From Gnetum montanum (taxonomy: Eukaryota > Streptophyta > Gnetopsida > Gnetales > Gnetaceae): a stretch of DNA of 64,000 bases. Below are positions 34,855-46,684 of this stretch, piece after piece. The notes beneath the pieces are model-generated. The model made no database searches. It had not been told where the DNA came from and saw only the letters and a program-made list of their open reading frames with translations. Location of the stretch: NCBI GenBank assembly GCA_015680685.1, contig MNCI01002748.1, positions 343,901 to 407,900 on the forward strand. Reading direction: 5' to 3'. Position 1 is the first letter of the stretch. Every line of letters begins with the position of its first letter. The translations under genes and the position numbers were made by a program.

Positions 34855-35000
34855 TGAAGAAACTACAAAATAACAAGGATCTAGCTCTTCATAGAGGTGA
34901 ATGGCCAAAAAGAACTCATGTAGCTGACCCCATTTTGTTGATACAAGGCTAGGATGACGATAATGATGATGATGATAGAAATGAGGCAGGACTATGGCAT
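34855..35000 (-). repeat. SINE-like fragment (Au-type core)
   Basis: On the minus strand AAATGGGGTCAGCTACATGA (about 34920-34939) is followed by a TTCTTTTTGGCCATTCA stretch. It resembles the conserved GGGGTCGGCTACATG core of plant Au-type SINEs as I recall it. Its borders are uncertain. Confidence 0.35.
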
Positions 35001-35177
35001 CAAGTAGATAGCCAGCCATAGTAAGTCATTGTCAATTTTTTTGCCCAACTTAATAGTTAACCCATCATAGATGGGACGAAGGCATGAAGATGTTGATGAT
35101 GATAATAGGAGCCAGGTGCAAAGTTATCAGGTACAAACAAAGAAATTTGAAATCTCTAATAACCACCCATCTCCTGC

Positions 35178-35865
35178 TCATTTAGAAGACTTCTTAACCA
35201 TCTCCCTATCTCTTGCTTGAACAGCACCAGAGAAGCTACTTGTAGAGGATATATTTTTCTGAGGAATCATAAAGTCGGGCCAAACTAGGGCTATAGCAAA
35301 CACAGGTGGAATTCGTTGACGAAACAAAATTCCGGCGCTCAGTTTAAGAAAGAAAATTTTCGAAAAAACCCTCGTAAAGCTACCGCAATGTAAATCCCCA
35401 AATTGTATCTACGATATAATTTTGCGAATCCATTGCAAATATTTCCTGAGTTTACGCTTCGCCTAAATCAAATAACTTGTAAAATTGAGAAAACAAGCAA
35501 TCTCGATGATTCAACACATAAAAAAAATGTAACATGGGCGAATCTCTATCCAAAAATACCCACATGTATTCACATAAAACGTAAAACAGATAAATTACCA
35601 TGGAGTCAAACGATTATAATCGTTTAACGATTCACATTAACACATAAAAACTTAAAACACATGGCCGAACAATCAATCCTTAGAAAGATCGTAATACAAA
35701 TAATAAAAATCGGATTTGATAACATCTAAATCGATCGAGAAAAGTAATGGAAAAAGAGCTTACATTGTCGGCAAAGAGCAGAGTAGCCACCGTAACCGTG
35801 GAAACAACACCGGCGAGGATGACGGTAGGGCCTGTAGCGAGAGACCAAGGTCGACTGATCACCAT
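35178..35865 (-). CDS. Probable two-exon small membrane protein (60 aa)
   Basis: Exon 1 is 35865-35764 (34 codons from ATG, starting MVISRPWSLATGP). It has one hydrophobic segment, about residues 12-31 (TGPTVILAGVVSTVTVATLL), and ends FADN exactly before a consensus donor GTAAGC. Exon 2 is 35258-35178: acceptor TTCCTCAG, then 26 codons starting KNISSTSSFSGAV, rich in Ser and Lys, ending KKSSK and TGA. Both splice sites are phase 0 and the intron is about 505 bp. The exon is less AT-rich than its surroundings and carries no disabling change. I do not recognise the family. It may be a small single-span organelle or ER membrane protein. Other exons further along the minus strand cannot be excluded. 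Confidence 0.5.
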
Positions 35866-35903
35866 CGTTGCTCTATGCAAAATCTACCACAATGCTCCTG
35901 CAA

Positions 35904-35919
35904 ATTCAACGCGTTGAAT
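35904..35919. promoter_or_regulatory. 16-bp perfect palindrome upstream of the small gene
   Basis: ATTCAACGCGTTGAAT lies 39 bases upstream of the ATG at 35865, in the presumed 5' leader or promoter. It may be a factor-binding site; no TATA box is evident nearby. Confidence 0.4.
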
Positions 35920-36119
35920 ATGCTCTTCTGCGAATTTCAAAAGGCCCTTGTAGAACCGTGTAGAATTTTAAAAAGGAATATGCAAATGATTTAATTGCAC
36001 GCGTTTGTGCTTTTTTCTTTTTTTCTTCTCCTTCAATAACCTCCATTTTTCAAATTTTCAGCTTCACCTTCAACCAATGTTTAGCAGGTAATGGGTTTTT
36101 GGTAACAATCCTTCAGTTT

Positions 36120-36330
36120 TACTTAACAACTAAGCATTTTCCAGGTTGGAGTTCGAATCCCGTCGGCCATTTCAACGGCAATGTGCGAGAATAGTGAGAG
36201 AAAATCCAAACTTTGGATAGATATTGAGTTACATGCTCTTGATGGGTTAAAAAGGATCATCATTGAGAGCCGGAATGCTCATGTAGGGTGGGTCACCTAG
36301 AGGGTTTATGGATGTGTGAAAGTCTCTAAA
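36120..36330 (+). repeat. tRNA-like / SINE-like fragment
   Basis: GGAGTTCGAATCCCGTC at 36145-36161 is a strong B-box sequence. The downstream stretch (GAGCCGGAATGCTCATGTAGG near 36268) is not protein-like. No A box is clear. It could be a tRNA-derived SINE head. Confidence 0.3.
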
Positions 36331-37559
36331 GTTAAAATGAATTATCAATCTTAAGGTAAAAATAGATCTTGTAATGTTACATGCCTATTATGCTTATTCC
36401 ATCTTAGGTTTTGTTATCATCTTGTCTAAGTATTGGTGGAAAGATGTTGCAAGTCCAAATCACACTTAAGCATAGTTATCAGAAGTGTAAATGGTTGGTA
36501 TACATAATTTTCTCTCAATGGTTTGTCAATCTCAAAGAGTTTTAGAAAATACTAATATCTCATAGACTATAAAGAATTCTAAAGTTTTTGATTTTGTTTT
36601 ACCTAAGGATTTATATGAATCGTTCTCAAAAGATATCACTTCATGATACATATTTCTATAGATTATTGGATTTATTCCCCTAAATTAGAATTTTACATCA
36701 ATGATTCAAACTATTCTTAAACACTGAAATTAATAAGTTCTAAAATGGTTGAGAAATCATTGGATCTTAAAGCTTTTTATGGATAGTGTGATACTTCTAT
36801 TTCTTAAAAATGGAAAGTGGATTGTGATCCTTATTCTTCTACTTACTCTTTGCTAGATTGAATTAGAAAATATTCCTTGTATTTTTCAAAGTGTTGAAAG
36901 CAAAATTGTTGGCAACATTGGCACAATCTTGAAGATAGAGTAAAAAACATTACTAAATAGTGTGCAATGCACACGTTATTTTGTAGAGATTAATTTATAG
37001 CAAAATAAATAATTAAAACTTAATTCTAGTTATCAATGTTTTTCCCTTAAAAATTACATATTATAATTTGCGAGAATGTTGCAGCTATTATCATTGTAAA
37101 GGCCATGTTACTATCATATTCAATAAAAAAGTTGTTCATGGAGAACAGAAACAATAAATTTCAGAAAAGACAAATAATGGTAGTTTTTAATCGACACAAA
37201 TGAAATCATCTTCATTTTAACCTTTTGCCAATTTTTTTTTAATTTTAAAAGTACTAGTAAAGTCTTGATATCTAAAAAGAATTCCTCTTTAGAAAAAAAG
37301 AAATTTTTAGCATGAATTAGGAATGAAAATACTGATGTAGATGGATTTCACCTAATGCAACACAAAAAGAAGAGGCCTACAAACACCACTTTTAATTTAA
37401 TAACCCCAAAGATATCTCCTTATCTCTCTAATTCTACTACTATTCTAAACTTTTTTTAATGGGATAATGTTTTTCCACTTATTAGTGACATGAATTGAGA
37501 GATAAATGTTGAACTTGAAAAATAAAGGATAGGGGGCCTCCTTCACCACATATTAATGT
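36331..37559. other. Spacer, no gene seen
   Basis: AT-rich. The only structure noted is a small hairpin, GTGTGCAATGCACAC, near 36960. Confidence 0.4.
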
Positions 37560-37772
37560 TAGTTTTATCATGGAGTGTTCAAGGCCTTTCTTATATGACA
37601 TGAGCAAAGATTATCGAGTATCTTTCAAATTGACATTTATCTCTAGATTTTTTCTCCTACAAGAAATTAAGATTTCATTGCATGACATTAGTTTTGTTAG
37701 CAAAAGAAATTTTAAAACTACATTGTTTTTTCTAATGCTAATGAAACATGTAGTGACATTTTGTATGCCTAT
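37560..37772 (+). pseudogene. Possible LINE endonuclease N-terminal fragment
   Basis: The open frame from 37570 contains FLLQEIKIS, which resembles the LCLQETK block at the start of L1-type ORF2 endonucleases, preceded by a plausible MECSRPFLYDM (usual WNCRGL...). It is cut by E3 at 37773. This is a short match and therefore weak. Confidence 0.3.
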
Positions 37773-38422
37773 TGATGAGTGGTGAGGTACCCCTACACTC
37801 AACCATACGAATACGAGCGTTACATGCGTGATCCGGTCAAACTACACAAACTAAGTGCCTACATGCCTCATGGAATACTTAAGGTTAATCATTCGTTGTC
37901 TTCCCAGACTTGTAGTTGTCACGGTTGTATGTTTAAGTAAGTCTGAGGTATGTGATTTTTATGTCTTTTCTGTTTTATCTCCTATGCTAATGAGGTGAAG
38001 GGTGAAGATACTAATTGACTAACTTTAACTAACTAACTAAGCCTTAATTAAGCTAGCATCAACATCTGTTCCCACTTACCATTCACACCCTGAACCAATG
38101 CAACCTTGGTTACCAAACGCTATTCGTTACTCAGATCACCAAGTGTAACGCACGTGCTCGAAGCGGTCATACTGAATGCACTTAACTACAGGAGAAGGAT
38201 TGAGAGAGATTNTGCTCGAATAAAGATCCGTTCACTTTGGAGTTCCTATTGTGGGCACATGGAAACTATTCTATCTCTGGAAAGGTAAAACTGCCAGAGT
38301 TTCGCTAAGGTCTAGGCCTAGAATTAGAAACAAGGGAGAGATGCCTCTTATTTATAGACTTGGCGGTGCACCGCGATATCGCATACACGATATCATAGCC
38401 CATGCAATATTGCATCCCATCA
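37773..38422 (-). repeat. E3 3' LTR, with an assembly N at 38212
   Basis: On the plus strand it runs from TGATGAGTGG to GCATCCCATCA. A single N at 38212 replaces about 145 bp that the partner LTR has at 44002-44150. The U3 end is also about 36 bp shorter and keeps fewer GATATC motifs. TATA (minus) is CTATAAATAAG near 38350. Confidence 0.88.
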
Positions 38423-38434
38423 TACCCCCATGAC
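38423..38434 (-). other. E3 polypurine tract
   Basis: The minus strand reads GTCATGGGGGTA directly before the LTR start TGATGGGATGC. The same string is present in E4 (51224-51235). Confidence 0.75.
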
Positions 38435-38610
38435 TAAATAAAAACTCATCCTCGAGTTCCTTACAATAATATCGCGAAGGTATGGGATTATTGACTGGAT
38501 GGAACTAATGGTGAATGGGATGACATGTGAACGGATCATCATTACAAGACAAGATAAAACTGGTGTTCATGACAACAGGGGTGAACACCTTATACATTTG
38601 ACATCAAGCC

Positions 38611-38793
38611 TCATTTGGCAGCTGAGAGAGAAGAGAGAAGAGAAAAGAAGTCTGCTGCTACCAATGCCAAGATTGCACCTTTTGTTGTCCATCCATAAGC
38701 GCACCATTGATCTCGTTCCTTGCATAGTTGCTTTAGCACCAATCCATTCCAAGTGTTTCCTCTAGATCTAATCCATTGTTGCATGATTGCCAC
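38611..38793 (-). CDS. Small conserved 3' ORF/exon of E3
   Basis: An acceptor-like GTGTGTGCAG is followed by an open frame: VAIMQQWIRSRGNTW, then LKQLCKERDQW, then a hydrophobic end (ILALVAADFFSLL). E4 has a homologous block behind the same GTGTGTGCAG at 51632-51399. An upstream exon has not been found. It could be a small spliced product or a conserved non-coding RNA element read as protein. Confidence 0.3.
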   Translation of the reverse strand: MAIMQQWIRSRGNTWNGLVLKQLCKERDQWCAYGWTTKGAILALVAADFFSLLSSLSAAK

Positions 38794-39855
38794 CTGCACA
38801 CACAACACAGTCTAATATTAGCAAGGGTAAATGAATTTCAATGCAGTTGATACCTTGCCTCAGTGAAAGATCCATTGGCTAAGTTGTGGTATGGCTGATT
38901 GTGGATCTGGAGATATAATCATGGTGACTACTGAAGGTGTAGGGGTTAGGAGAAAATCGAAAAAATTGGACCAGGACCCCCATGACTAAGAGCAAACTAC
39001 TGGTAGTGATAGAATGGAGAAAAAGAAAAAGAATAAGAAATATGGAGAAAAATAGACAACTATAATGTCGATGAAGTGGATGTCAAGATGGAAATGAACA
39101 AAATAAGGTAGATTGCAAAAATGTTAAGGGAAAGAATTTAACTGATGCACCAAATAGGAATGCCAATGGATCCTCCCCAAAGCAAGCTCATGCTCTTAAT
39201 GCCCTGACAAACCCACATTCAAAGAGTTCATAGGCTTTGGGAATGTCCTTTGGAACAAGAGTTAAAGTCTTAACCGCAAGAATTTACCAAAAAGAAAACA
39301 ATGTATCCACCAAGATATACACTAATGATACAACTGGCAATGAGGTGATAGATGGGGAAAGAAGGATGGAAAGAAGAGGATGGAATGGAATCTCAAGAAC
39401 AAGGTGGTGTACAGCCCCTTGTGTGTTTAATGATTATTGTGACTTGGTAGATCCCATTCCAACTTTAGCCTCAAACAAACCACATCCAGTGACTTTGCAT
39501 TAATGCATTTGGCAAATCCATCCACTTGAATAACAAGAATGCTGTCACCCCAGAGCCACCACAATTCTGACGAAACGAAGGAGGAGAGAATGGGAAGCGA
39601 GGAGGGCCTTAGTTAAAGGAAACATTTTTATTTTAGTTCCATAACCAGTGCTTGTAGCCCAAGGGATTATTTTGTCTAAGGGGTGTGCTTTGAATTCTCA
39701 CTTTTTTCTTTCTTTCTTTTTGTTTTTTTTTTTTTTGTTGTTTTATGTGTTTATGCGTGAGAACCACACCATGCAAAGACTTCTTATTTTTATTGACTCA
39801 GCTTCCTGATAATTGGGTAATGTCGAAAGTGTAAGAAAACTCAAGAAGAAAACAT

Positions 39856-40104
39856 TCAAGCACCCGAGAGAATGGCCAACACAAATGCATCAAGTTCCCT
39901 TGAAGTCACACCCTTTTCAACCCTTGAGTCCTTCATTAGTTTGAGAAATGCCCAGTCACCGATTCGTTTAAAGTTCTTATTATTTTGAAGGAAGGGACTG
40001 TACAGTTCCAAGCCAAGAGAGACCATAGAATTTTGTGAATGAATGGATGAAATGGACTCATTGCCTATCATATCAAAAGAAACATACCTTAGTATCAACA
40101 TCAT
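39856..40104 (-). CDS. Conserved short ORF in E3 3' region
   Basis: 82 codons beginning MMLILRYVSF. E5 has a close counterpart (about 58820 down to 58560, interrupted by two stops), and E4 has one starting MMLILRYGSFGETGNES at 52893. It sits just downstream of the T-rich array. Function unknown. It may be a leader ORF or only a conserved nucleotide block. Confidence 0.3.
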   Translation of the reverse strand: MMLILRYVSFDMIGNESISSIHSQNSMVSLGLELYSPFLQNNKNFKRIGDWAFLKLMKDSRVEKGVTSRELDAFVLAILSGA

Positions 40105-40219
40105 AACTTAAAAGTAAAACCCAAACATTAGTAATCAATAGGAAAATAGTTCATACCATCATAAAGAACACTTATTGGGTGACAAACTTACAACATGGAT
40201 AACACACACACAAACACAC

Positions 40220-40325
40220 ACAAAAAATGAAAAAGTATAACTATGTTGTAAAACAAAAACAAGAAAAGTTAAAGAAATTTGTAAAACAAAAATGTGCAAA
40301 ACAAAAATGTGTAAAACCAAAACTT
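40220..40325 (-). repeat. E3 TTTTGTTTTACA array
   Basis: Repeated GTAAAACAAAAATGTG units on the plus strand, the counterpart of the E2 array at 14225-14362. Confidence 0.65.
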
Positions 40326-40411
40326 AAAAGAACTTAGGGCCTCCAATGATCAGCATAGGTGGCCGTCTCCCCCATGACTGAATGGAGAGAGAGAGATCCA
40401 AAATAATGAAT

Positions 40412-41265
40412 GCCTATTTGAATTTTTCACCAACTTCTCTCGACTGGTGTTCTTAGATTAAGGGGTGGAAGTCGGCGACACTCATACTCCAACGTATCTA
40501 TGCCTTCATTGTTAACATGAGTTGTTCTCCCAGTTTGTTCCATGCATGTTGGTCGGTTGCTCTTTCGATTAGCTGTCAACCATGAGGTGTCCACTACTTG
40601 TGTGGTTGCTACATACAAGCACCTTTGTATTTGTGTTTCTAGGGCACACCAGTTGCATTGAAGAGATGTTGAGCATTCCTCCATGTCCTCACCCTCTGAG
40701 TCATTGTATGTGATGCATGGAACTTTCTTCTTCTCGATCTTTCCATAAATGTTTACCTTAGATATCTCCAAGGAAAGATCGTGGATCCCTAGGTACGCAT
40801 CTACTATACTCAGCCATGCCCTTCCCATTATAATTGGAAAGCCCCCATTGTTACTGTTGACTTCTATCACTAGGAAATTAATTGGGCATGACCAACCACA
40901 CATGGTGGTAATGATGTCCTCCACCAATCCCAAGGGAATGGTGATGGACTAGTCAGCCAGCTCTAGTTGAATATTGCTCTTCTTGAGTTGGGGCAGGTTC
41001 CAGGCTTGATACATTTCTCGTGATATTAAGTTGACTCCGAAACCTGAGTCAAGAAGAGCCTTATGTGGTTTGTTCCCGATGACTTGGAGGTAGATTAAAG
41101 AACTTCCAGGATCAGAGAGTTTCCTTGGAAGGTGGCCTACCTTGATCCAGTCAGTAATGGTATGTGTTAACATAACTGTATGCATTAAGCTCTGTTGTTG
41201 GACTGGAGGGAGCCCCGAAGCCTTGTATGTTGGAGGAGCATGCATAGACTCAACCGCTTGTTGTT
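40412..41265 (-). pseudogene. E3 aspartic protease and truncated Pol end
   Basis: Frame 41245-40949 has PRKLSDPGSSLIYLQV and ALLDSGFGVNLIS, with the catalytic Asp intact. Frame 40933-40427 continues with GLVEDIITTMCGWSCPINFL, FPIIMGRAWLSIVDA and further residues. A post-protease tail follows, ending VERSW at 40427, where sequence jumps to the 3' region. One stop (TAG) separates the two frames near 40946. The RT that should follow is absent. If made, the protease would cleave Gag. Confidence 0.82.
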
Positions 41266-41764
41266 GTGAGAGCTTGTCTGGGCTTTTGGTTCTGAAGAAA
41301 GGTCTTCTCTTCTTGCGGTTGTCAAAACTAGCAGCGGGTTGAATGTTTATGGCTCTCGTAGCATTACGTTGCTGTGGTTAAGTGGGGAGTTCCCTTTGCA
41401 TTGTTGGAGCTGGTGGTAGTGGAACTACTGGTGGAAGAGTGGCGGATGGATTTGGAGGATGGTATTGATGTGGAGCATCTCCCAGAGAAGGAGTCCTAAA
41501 ATACTCTCGAACTTGGTAGCGCCATTATGGAGTTGCATGATCCATAGAGTCACTTGGAGAAACCAGCTATTGCACGTAATAGCCATAAGGATCTGGTTGC
41601 CGGTAAGGGTATTTTTGTCTGGGCGGTGGCATCCCCCATGACTATGGGTGTTGCCACTGCTGATGTTGCCCGATGGTTTGTGGTGGAGTTCCACTTGGAT
41701 AGTACGTTAACAGTTGGTGGAACTATCTCGGGTTACCTTGGGGATAAGGTAACCTTCGAGGTGT

Positions 41765-43412
41765 TTACCGTTGGTTAAGTCTTAGGTTAAGTGCATACAC
41801 CCCAGAATCTTGTAGATGTGAGATGATTGGACAACATCCCTTAGGATGGTCATATTGGCAAATCTCACATCCACCATCATTATCTGTGTCTGAGTCCACA
41901 ACCTCATTGGAGATAGTAATTTTTCCCTTACCATTGTTACATGCATGGCCTGAATCTCTCCACTTTTTCTTGTCTTGGTCACTACTTCGTTCCTCCTTAG
42001 ACTCCTCTATGATTTTTAGGACAGTTTCAAGTCTAGAGTCTAAGGAATCCCACAATTGATCCACCTTAGCCAACACTTCGGTTGTTAACTTTTGGAGTGA
42101 CAAGGTTTTTCTATTTACCAACTCTTCAAGTGGTGACTCATCCTCTTTCACAAAATCTCACTCCCTTCTTTCGAAGGGAGGGGTCGCAGTTATATTCTTT
42201 CGCGCTTTCTCTTTTTCGTAGCTCCCCTTTTTCTTTGGCTACTTGCTCCAACAATTGATGAACTTCATGGGATCTAAGCTCAGATAATATCCCTTGGGAA
42301 TAAGTCCCAAGGTTCTCCTAGTATCATGTCTTAGCCCATCTATGAGGTGGCGAAGTTGATCCCGTTGTGCATAACCATGGCCCAGGCAAAGATGTAGCAA
42401 TGCATAGTATTGGCCCATGGAAGCATCCAAGGATTCATGAGTACCTTGCTTCCATCCTTGGATCTGCTTATGCAAGTTAGACACTCTAGAGTACGTTTGG
42501 TATTTATTGTTGAACAACTCTAACATCGTACTCCATCTCCTAATGGTTTCCATTTCTAAGGACTAGTACCAACTCTCTGCTTCCTTTATGAGTATCCTAG
42601 GAAACAACTTTAGTTTCTGCCACTTGTTCTCTCTCTCGACCTTTGCATCGAGGTCTCTCATCTTGTTTACCTTTATCCTCACCGTTATGCTCTTGGTGGC
42701 TGCATCTAGATGTGAAAGGAGAGGGTGAGTGATGTGATGAAGGGGAAGAAGAAGGAGAACCATCACCATGATGATGCTTCTTACCTTCTCTTTGGCTGCT
42801 ACGACCCCGATCGTGATGACGATCTAAGTGCCAATCCTTGTCATGTGTTGTTGTTCCCTCAATGAATAGTTGGTGTTCACGGGGATCAGAACCAAAGTTA
42901 TAAATTGTGGAGCATAAGTTCTGATACCCCACCTTCTCACCATCATTAGGAGGGGGAACATCATTAGATAGAGAACCTGTTATAAGTGGTTCACCATCTC
43001 CGATTTCACTTAGGACATGTGAGACCCCTTTGCCCTTCAACAATGTATGGTGGCTCTCCTACCTCAAGTCCCTTAAATGTTGTGCTTCTATGGGATGATA
43101 ATCCCTTGTGTCGAAATTTCCTACAACGTATTCAGCATATAGCTGTGTCATGCCAATTTGTGCAAGAGCACGGAGGAGCATGTTTGGGATTGACCGATTT
43201 GGAGATAACACTATGTTACCTTGCAAATCTCTCCATCGTAGCTGTTCATCCTGATGGAGGATAAAGGTATAATTGGGTATATACTCATCATGATGAGTAT
43301 ATACTACCCGATGTTGCTGAGGAACTGGAGGATTTTGGTTATGTATTTGATGTTGCCAATTATTTCTTGTATGATCCCTAGGTGGTGAAATGCTCTTATG
43401 AGAAGAAGACAT
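41765..43412 (-). pseudogene. E3 gag with internal deletion
   Basis: The start is ATG 43412 (MSSSHKSISPPRDHTRN), with 117 open codons including YTHHDEY, NIVLSPNRSIPNM and DYHPIEAQHLRDL. A His/Ser-rich linker follows (HHHGDGSPSSSPSSHH near 42760). The text then joins ERENKWQKLKLFPRIL near 42620; E5 has about 330 bp more here, so this copy is deleted internally. The gag core (WSTMLELFNNKYQTYSRV near 42530) and a coiled segment (42151-41990) come next, then CEICQYDHPKGCC near 41860. TAG at 42564-42566 replaces the CAG present in E5. Confidence 0.8.
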
Positions 43413-43540
43413 TGTTATTTTATTCGATGTGTTATTAACTGTTATATAATTTTTTTTGGTTTAATTAACCCTAAGGGTTTGTTTAAGCTCCCAATGATGT
43501 GGATAATTTCCTATGTTCTACTTAGTGCACAAACACTTAG

Positions 43541-43559
43541 TCCCTAGCAACAGCGCCAA
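43541..43559 (-). other. E3 primer binding site, tRNA-Asp type
   Basis: The minus strand reads TTGGCGCTGTTGCTAGGGA next to the LTR end. 16 of 18 bases match the tRNA-Asp complement. Confidence 0.88.
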
Positions 43560-44390
43560 TGATGAGTAGCAAGGTACCCCTACACTCAACCATACGAATA
43601 CGAGCATTACACGAGCGATCCGGTTGAACTTTGTAGACTAAGTGCCTACATGCCTCATGGAACACTTAAGGTTAATCATTCGTTGTCTTCCCAGACTTAC
43701 TTGTAGTTGTCACAGTTGTATGGTTAAGCAAGTCTGAGGTATGTGATTTTTATGTCTTTTCTGTTTTATCTCCTATGCTAATGAGGTGAAGGGTGAAGAG
43801 ACTAATTGACTAACTTTAACTAACTAACTAAGCCTTAATTAACCTAGCATCAACATCTGTTCCCACTTATCGTTCACACCCTGAACCAATGCAACCTTGG
43901 TTACCAAACACTATTCGTTACTCGGATCACCAAGCGTAATGCACGTGCTCGAAGCGGTCATACTGAATGCACTTAACTACAGGAGAAGGGTTGAGAGAGA
44001 TTTAATTAACTAATAAAGCATTTAAATAGTAAATAGTAAATAACAATAAATAAAGTCCTAATTAGCCTAATCCATGCACTACAAGGTTTATCCGAGAAGT
44101 TCGTCTTTATTTCTGTACACAAACTTGTGTTCAGGTACAATATTTGCTCGAATAAAGATCCGTTCACTTTGGAGTTCCTATTGTGGGCACATGGAAATTA
44201 TTCTATCTCTGGAGAGGTAAAACTACCAGAGTTTCACTAAGGTCTAGGCTTAGAATTAGAAACAAGGGAGAGATGCCTCTTATTTATAGACTTGGCGGTG
44301 CACCGCGATATCGCATACATGATATCGCGGGGGAAGACGCGATATCACGTGGGATGCCATATCGAGCCACCACAATATCGCATCCCATCA
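43560..44390 (-). repeat. E3 5' LTR
   Basis: 831 bp. On the plus strand it runs from TGATGAGTAGC to GCATCCCATCA. U3, at the right end, holds five GATATC-centred palindromes (GCGATATCGC at 44304-44313 and relatives to 44380). TATA (minus) is CTATAAATAAG near 44282. AATAAAGACGAAC (minus) lies near 44110. Confidence 0.9.
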
Positions 44391-44639
44391 CCTATTGTAA
44401 GCCCTAGATTCAAGAAGTGTTTCACGCACCCTATGTTTTTAGTCCTAGTATGCACAGTTGAAGTTTATGTCTCCCAAGTTTACACCCTTGCTTCTCTATG
44501 TTATACTTCAAGGTTGTGTACATGTTCTAAGTTCCTTAAAATGTTTCTAGCTTCATTCAAGGATTCTATGACTCCTATGACATGTTCCCTCAAGTTCTAG
44601 CTTTCACCCAAAACTAGTAGTAAGAAGTGTGATTTGGGG

Positions 44640-44870
44640 GACAGGGATGTGCTAACTACCTTGTGTTAGTGCATCTCCTACATCAGTATAAGGGCATTGA
44701 CACACCTCTTGCTGAGCTTAGTTAAGCCTTTATTGCCAACAATGTGATCAAAATTGACCTAGACTAAGTTGGAAAACCTCTATTGACGTTTAGGCACTAG
44801 TAAACCTTTATCATTATCTCATGAAAACTATAAATACCTAGGATGAGCTCTCTCATACACAACATTTTAA
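44640..44870 (+). repeat. Possible fragment of another LTR (polypurine tract and TATA)
   Basis: TTTGGGGGACAGGGATG at 44633-44649 looks like a polypurine tract. CTATAAATACC at 44829-44839 looks like a TATA box about 180 bp on. No partner LTR or primer site was found. Confidence 0.22.
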
Positions 44871-45419
44871 AGAAAAAGAAATGTTTCTTAAGAAAAAGAA
44901 AATTGGTGTAATTTCAAAAAAAAATTCTTTTTAATATTAGTTCTTTATTCTTATCTTATTCAAATCAGAAGCATTATGCTTTGTGTAATTATTAACAAGG
45001 AAATGATAGAATTTATCTTCAATTTGATAGATTTTACATCTCTAATGTTTCCTTTTGGAAGCCTACAAGTAAAGTAGAAGTGCATATAGATGCTACTTTG
45101 TCCAATCATTTTTCTATTGGCATTTTTCTCTTTTATATTAATTATTCATCCTTTCAAAGCATGAGCTTTTTCATATGAATGCAAATATGTTCATAGGACC
45201 TAGTGGGAAAAACATTTTGAGTCTTCATAAAATGTAGAAATAAAGCCTACTAGTGATATTGGTTAGATTCATTAATGGTGGCAAACTATTTGTAGAGTTA
45301 GAAATTATGATAGATAATTTGGAAAGTAATTTGTCAAGCATAAGTATCAAGTTAAAAAAGATCTTGTAGAGTTTTTAAAGGGAATGCAAATTCTTTTAGC
45401 CTAGAATCCCTTTGATTTT

Positions 45420-45960
45420 GAAACTCAAAAGGCCTTGGCTAAAGCATGTTATGCTAAACAATGTTGGGATGCTTTTGAAGTTAAAAGTGCAATCACTAAA
45501 AGTTGCATGCATTAGCTAAAAATTGAAAATCAACCTTATAGGGAATTTTTTAAATTTCTAAAAGGAAAAGATCACCTAAACTGGAATCACTTTATATAAA
45601 TAATTCCATCATTAAAGATTCTAAGACTATTAACATTTTTTTACCAAATCATTCTTCTTCTATTTCTTTTCTTTTGAAGGTCTTTCTATTGCCACTCATC
45701 TTAAACACATGATAAATGTTTTTCCTCAATGTTCTCTCTATAGAAGTGAAGATTTATTTTCTCATGTCTTTTATTAGTTTTCCATTGCTTAGCATACTTG
45801 GAAATGGACAACCAAAATTTGCAACTTTCAACTAAGCATGAATGAAGTTATTCTTAGTGATCAACCTACTTTATCTACTTTTGTTTTTTACATTTGGAAA
45901 TATCTTTAACCACTTGTTCTCTATTCTTTTTGTAAGCCTCAGTGTGCATTTATTTTTTAG
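45420..45960 (+). pseudogene. LINE-like C-terminal fragment, decayed
   Basis: A frame with few stops reads ALAKACYAKQCWDAFEV near 45428. Further on, an INVFPQCSLYRSEDLFSHVF stretch near 45713 is followed by IAQHTWKW near 45785. The C-x-x-Y...HVF...W pattern resembles the zinc-binding end of L1-type ORF2 with Cys residues replaced. It is weak evidence. Confidence 0.28.
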
Positions 45961-46684
45961 TAATAAACACATAACTATTACCTCTCTTGAGGAGTCAAAT
46001 ACTAGATTCTCAATGATATTTCTTTTCATCTATAACTTCAAACAAAAAAGTTTCTCATGAAAGGTAAACAATTAATTTGTTTTCTATAGTACTAATTTTT
46101 TTTGTTTTTTGTTTTATAGGTTCAAGCATGGGAAGCTTTTAACTCTTGTTGCTATTTGTTCTTTATTTTTGATTGATGTATTCTTTTATGTTTAGAGAAA
46201 GTTTGCTCTTTCTCTTTACAAGAAATCCTTTAGTAAGAAGTGAAAAAACATGATGATGCTTTTGACTAAGAGTAAGTCTTAATCTTTTTCCTACCCCAGA
46301 GGGGAGTTATTTCAAGATTGGTTGTAAGGATGAAAACCTAAAAAGGCATCTCTAAAACTATTAGGCTTTTTCTTTAGATTCTTTCTTTGATGATTTAATG
46401 TACTTTAATTTTTTTAAATATTATTATTTATTTTTGTGGGTTCTAACACCTCCTTCCCCTTAAGCATAGTTATTAGATATAACACAAAACAAGGCAAGAA
46501 ATGGTAAAAAATTCATGTTTTCAAATAAGTTAATAGTGAGTCTAATATTTCTTCAGTGAATATGATTTCTCTAGAACTCCTCTTTGGAGGATTCTATATT
46601 ATTCCCAGTTTCTTCAACCAATATTGAACTTTTTACTTCTTTTATTGATGTAGAAACTTATGCTGATTCTCAAAATTCAAATTT

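Larger units (their letters stand above)
37773..44390 (-). mobile_element. E3: pol-less Ty3/gypsy element with intact LTR ends
   Basis: Minus strand, 6.6 kb as assembled. The LTRs are 43560-44390 (5') and 37773-38422 (3'). Target duplication CCTAT is exact at 37768-37772 and 44391-44395. The order is LTR, tRNA-Asp primer site, gag, protease, then directly the 3' region, polypurine tract and LTR. RT, RNase H and integrase are missing. The same junction occurs in E5, so the deletion predates this insertion. The LTRs are much more alike than those of E1 or E2, so E3 is younger. It may have moved with proteins supplied by a full-length relative. Confidence 0.92.

Noticed and set aside
45842-46060. 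Hydrophobic 72-codon open frame
   Set aside because: It is AT-rich and Phe/Leu-rich with no conserved motif, as expected by chance.
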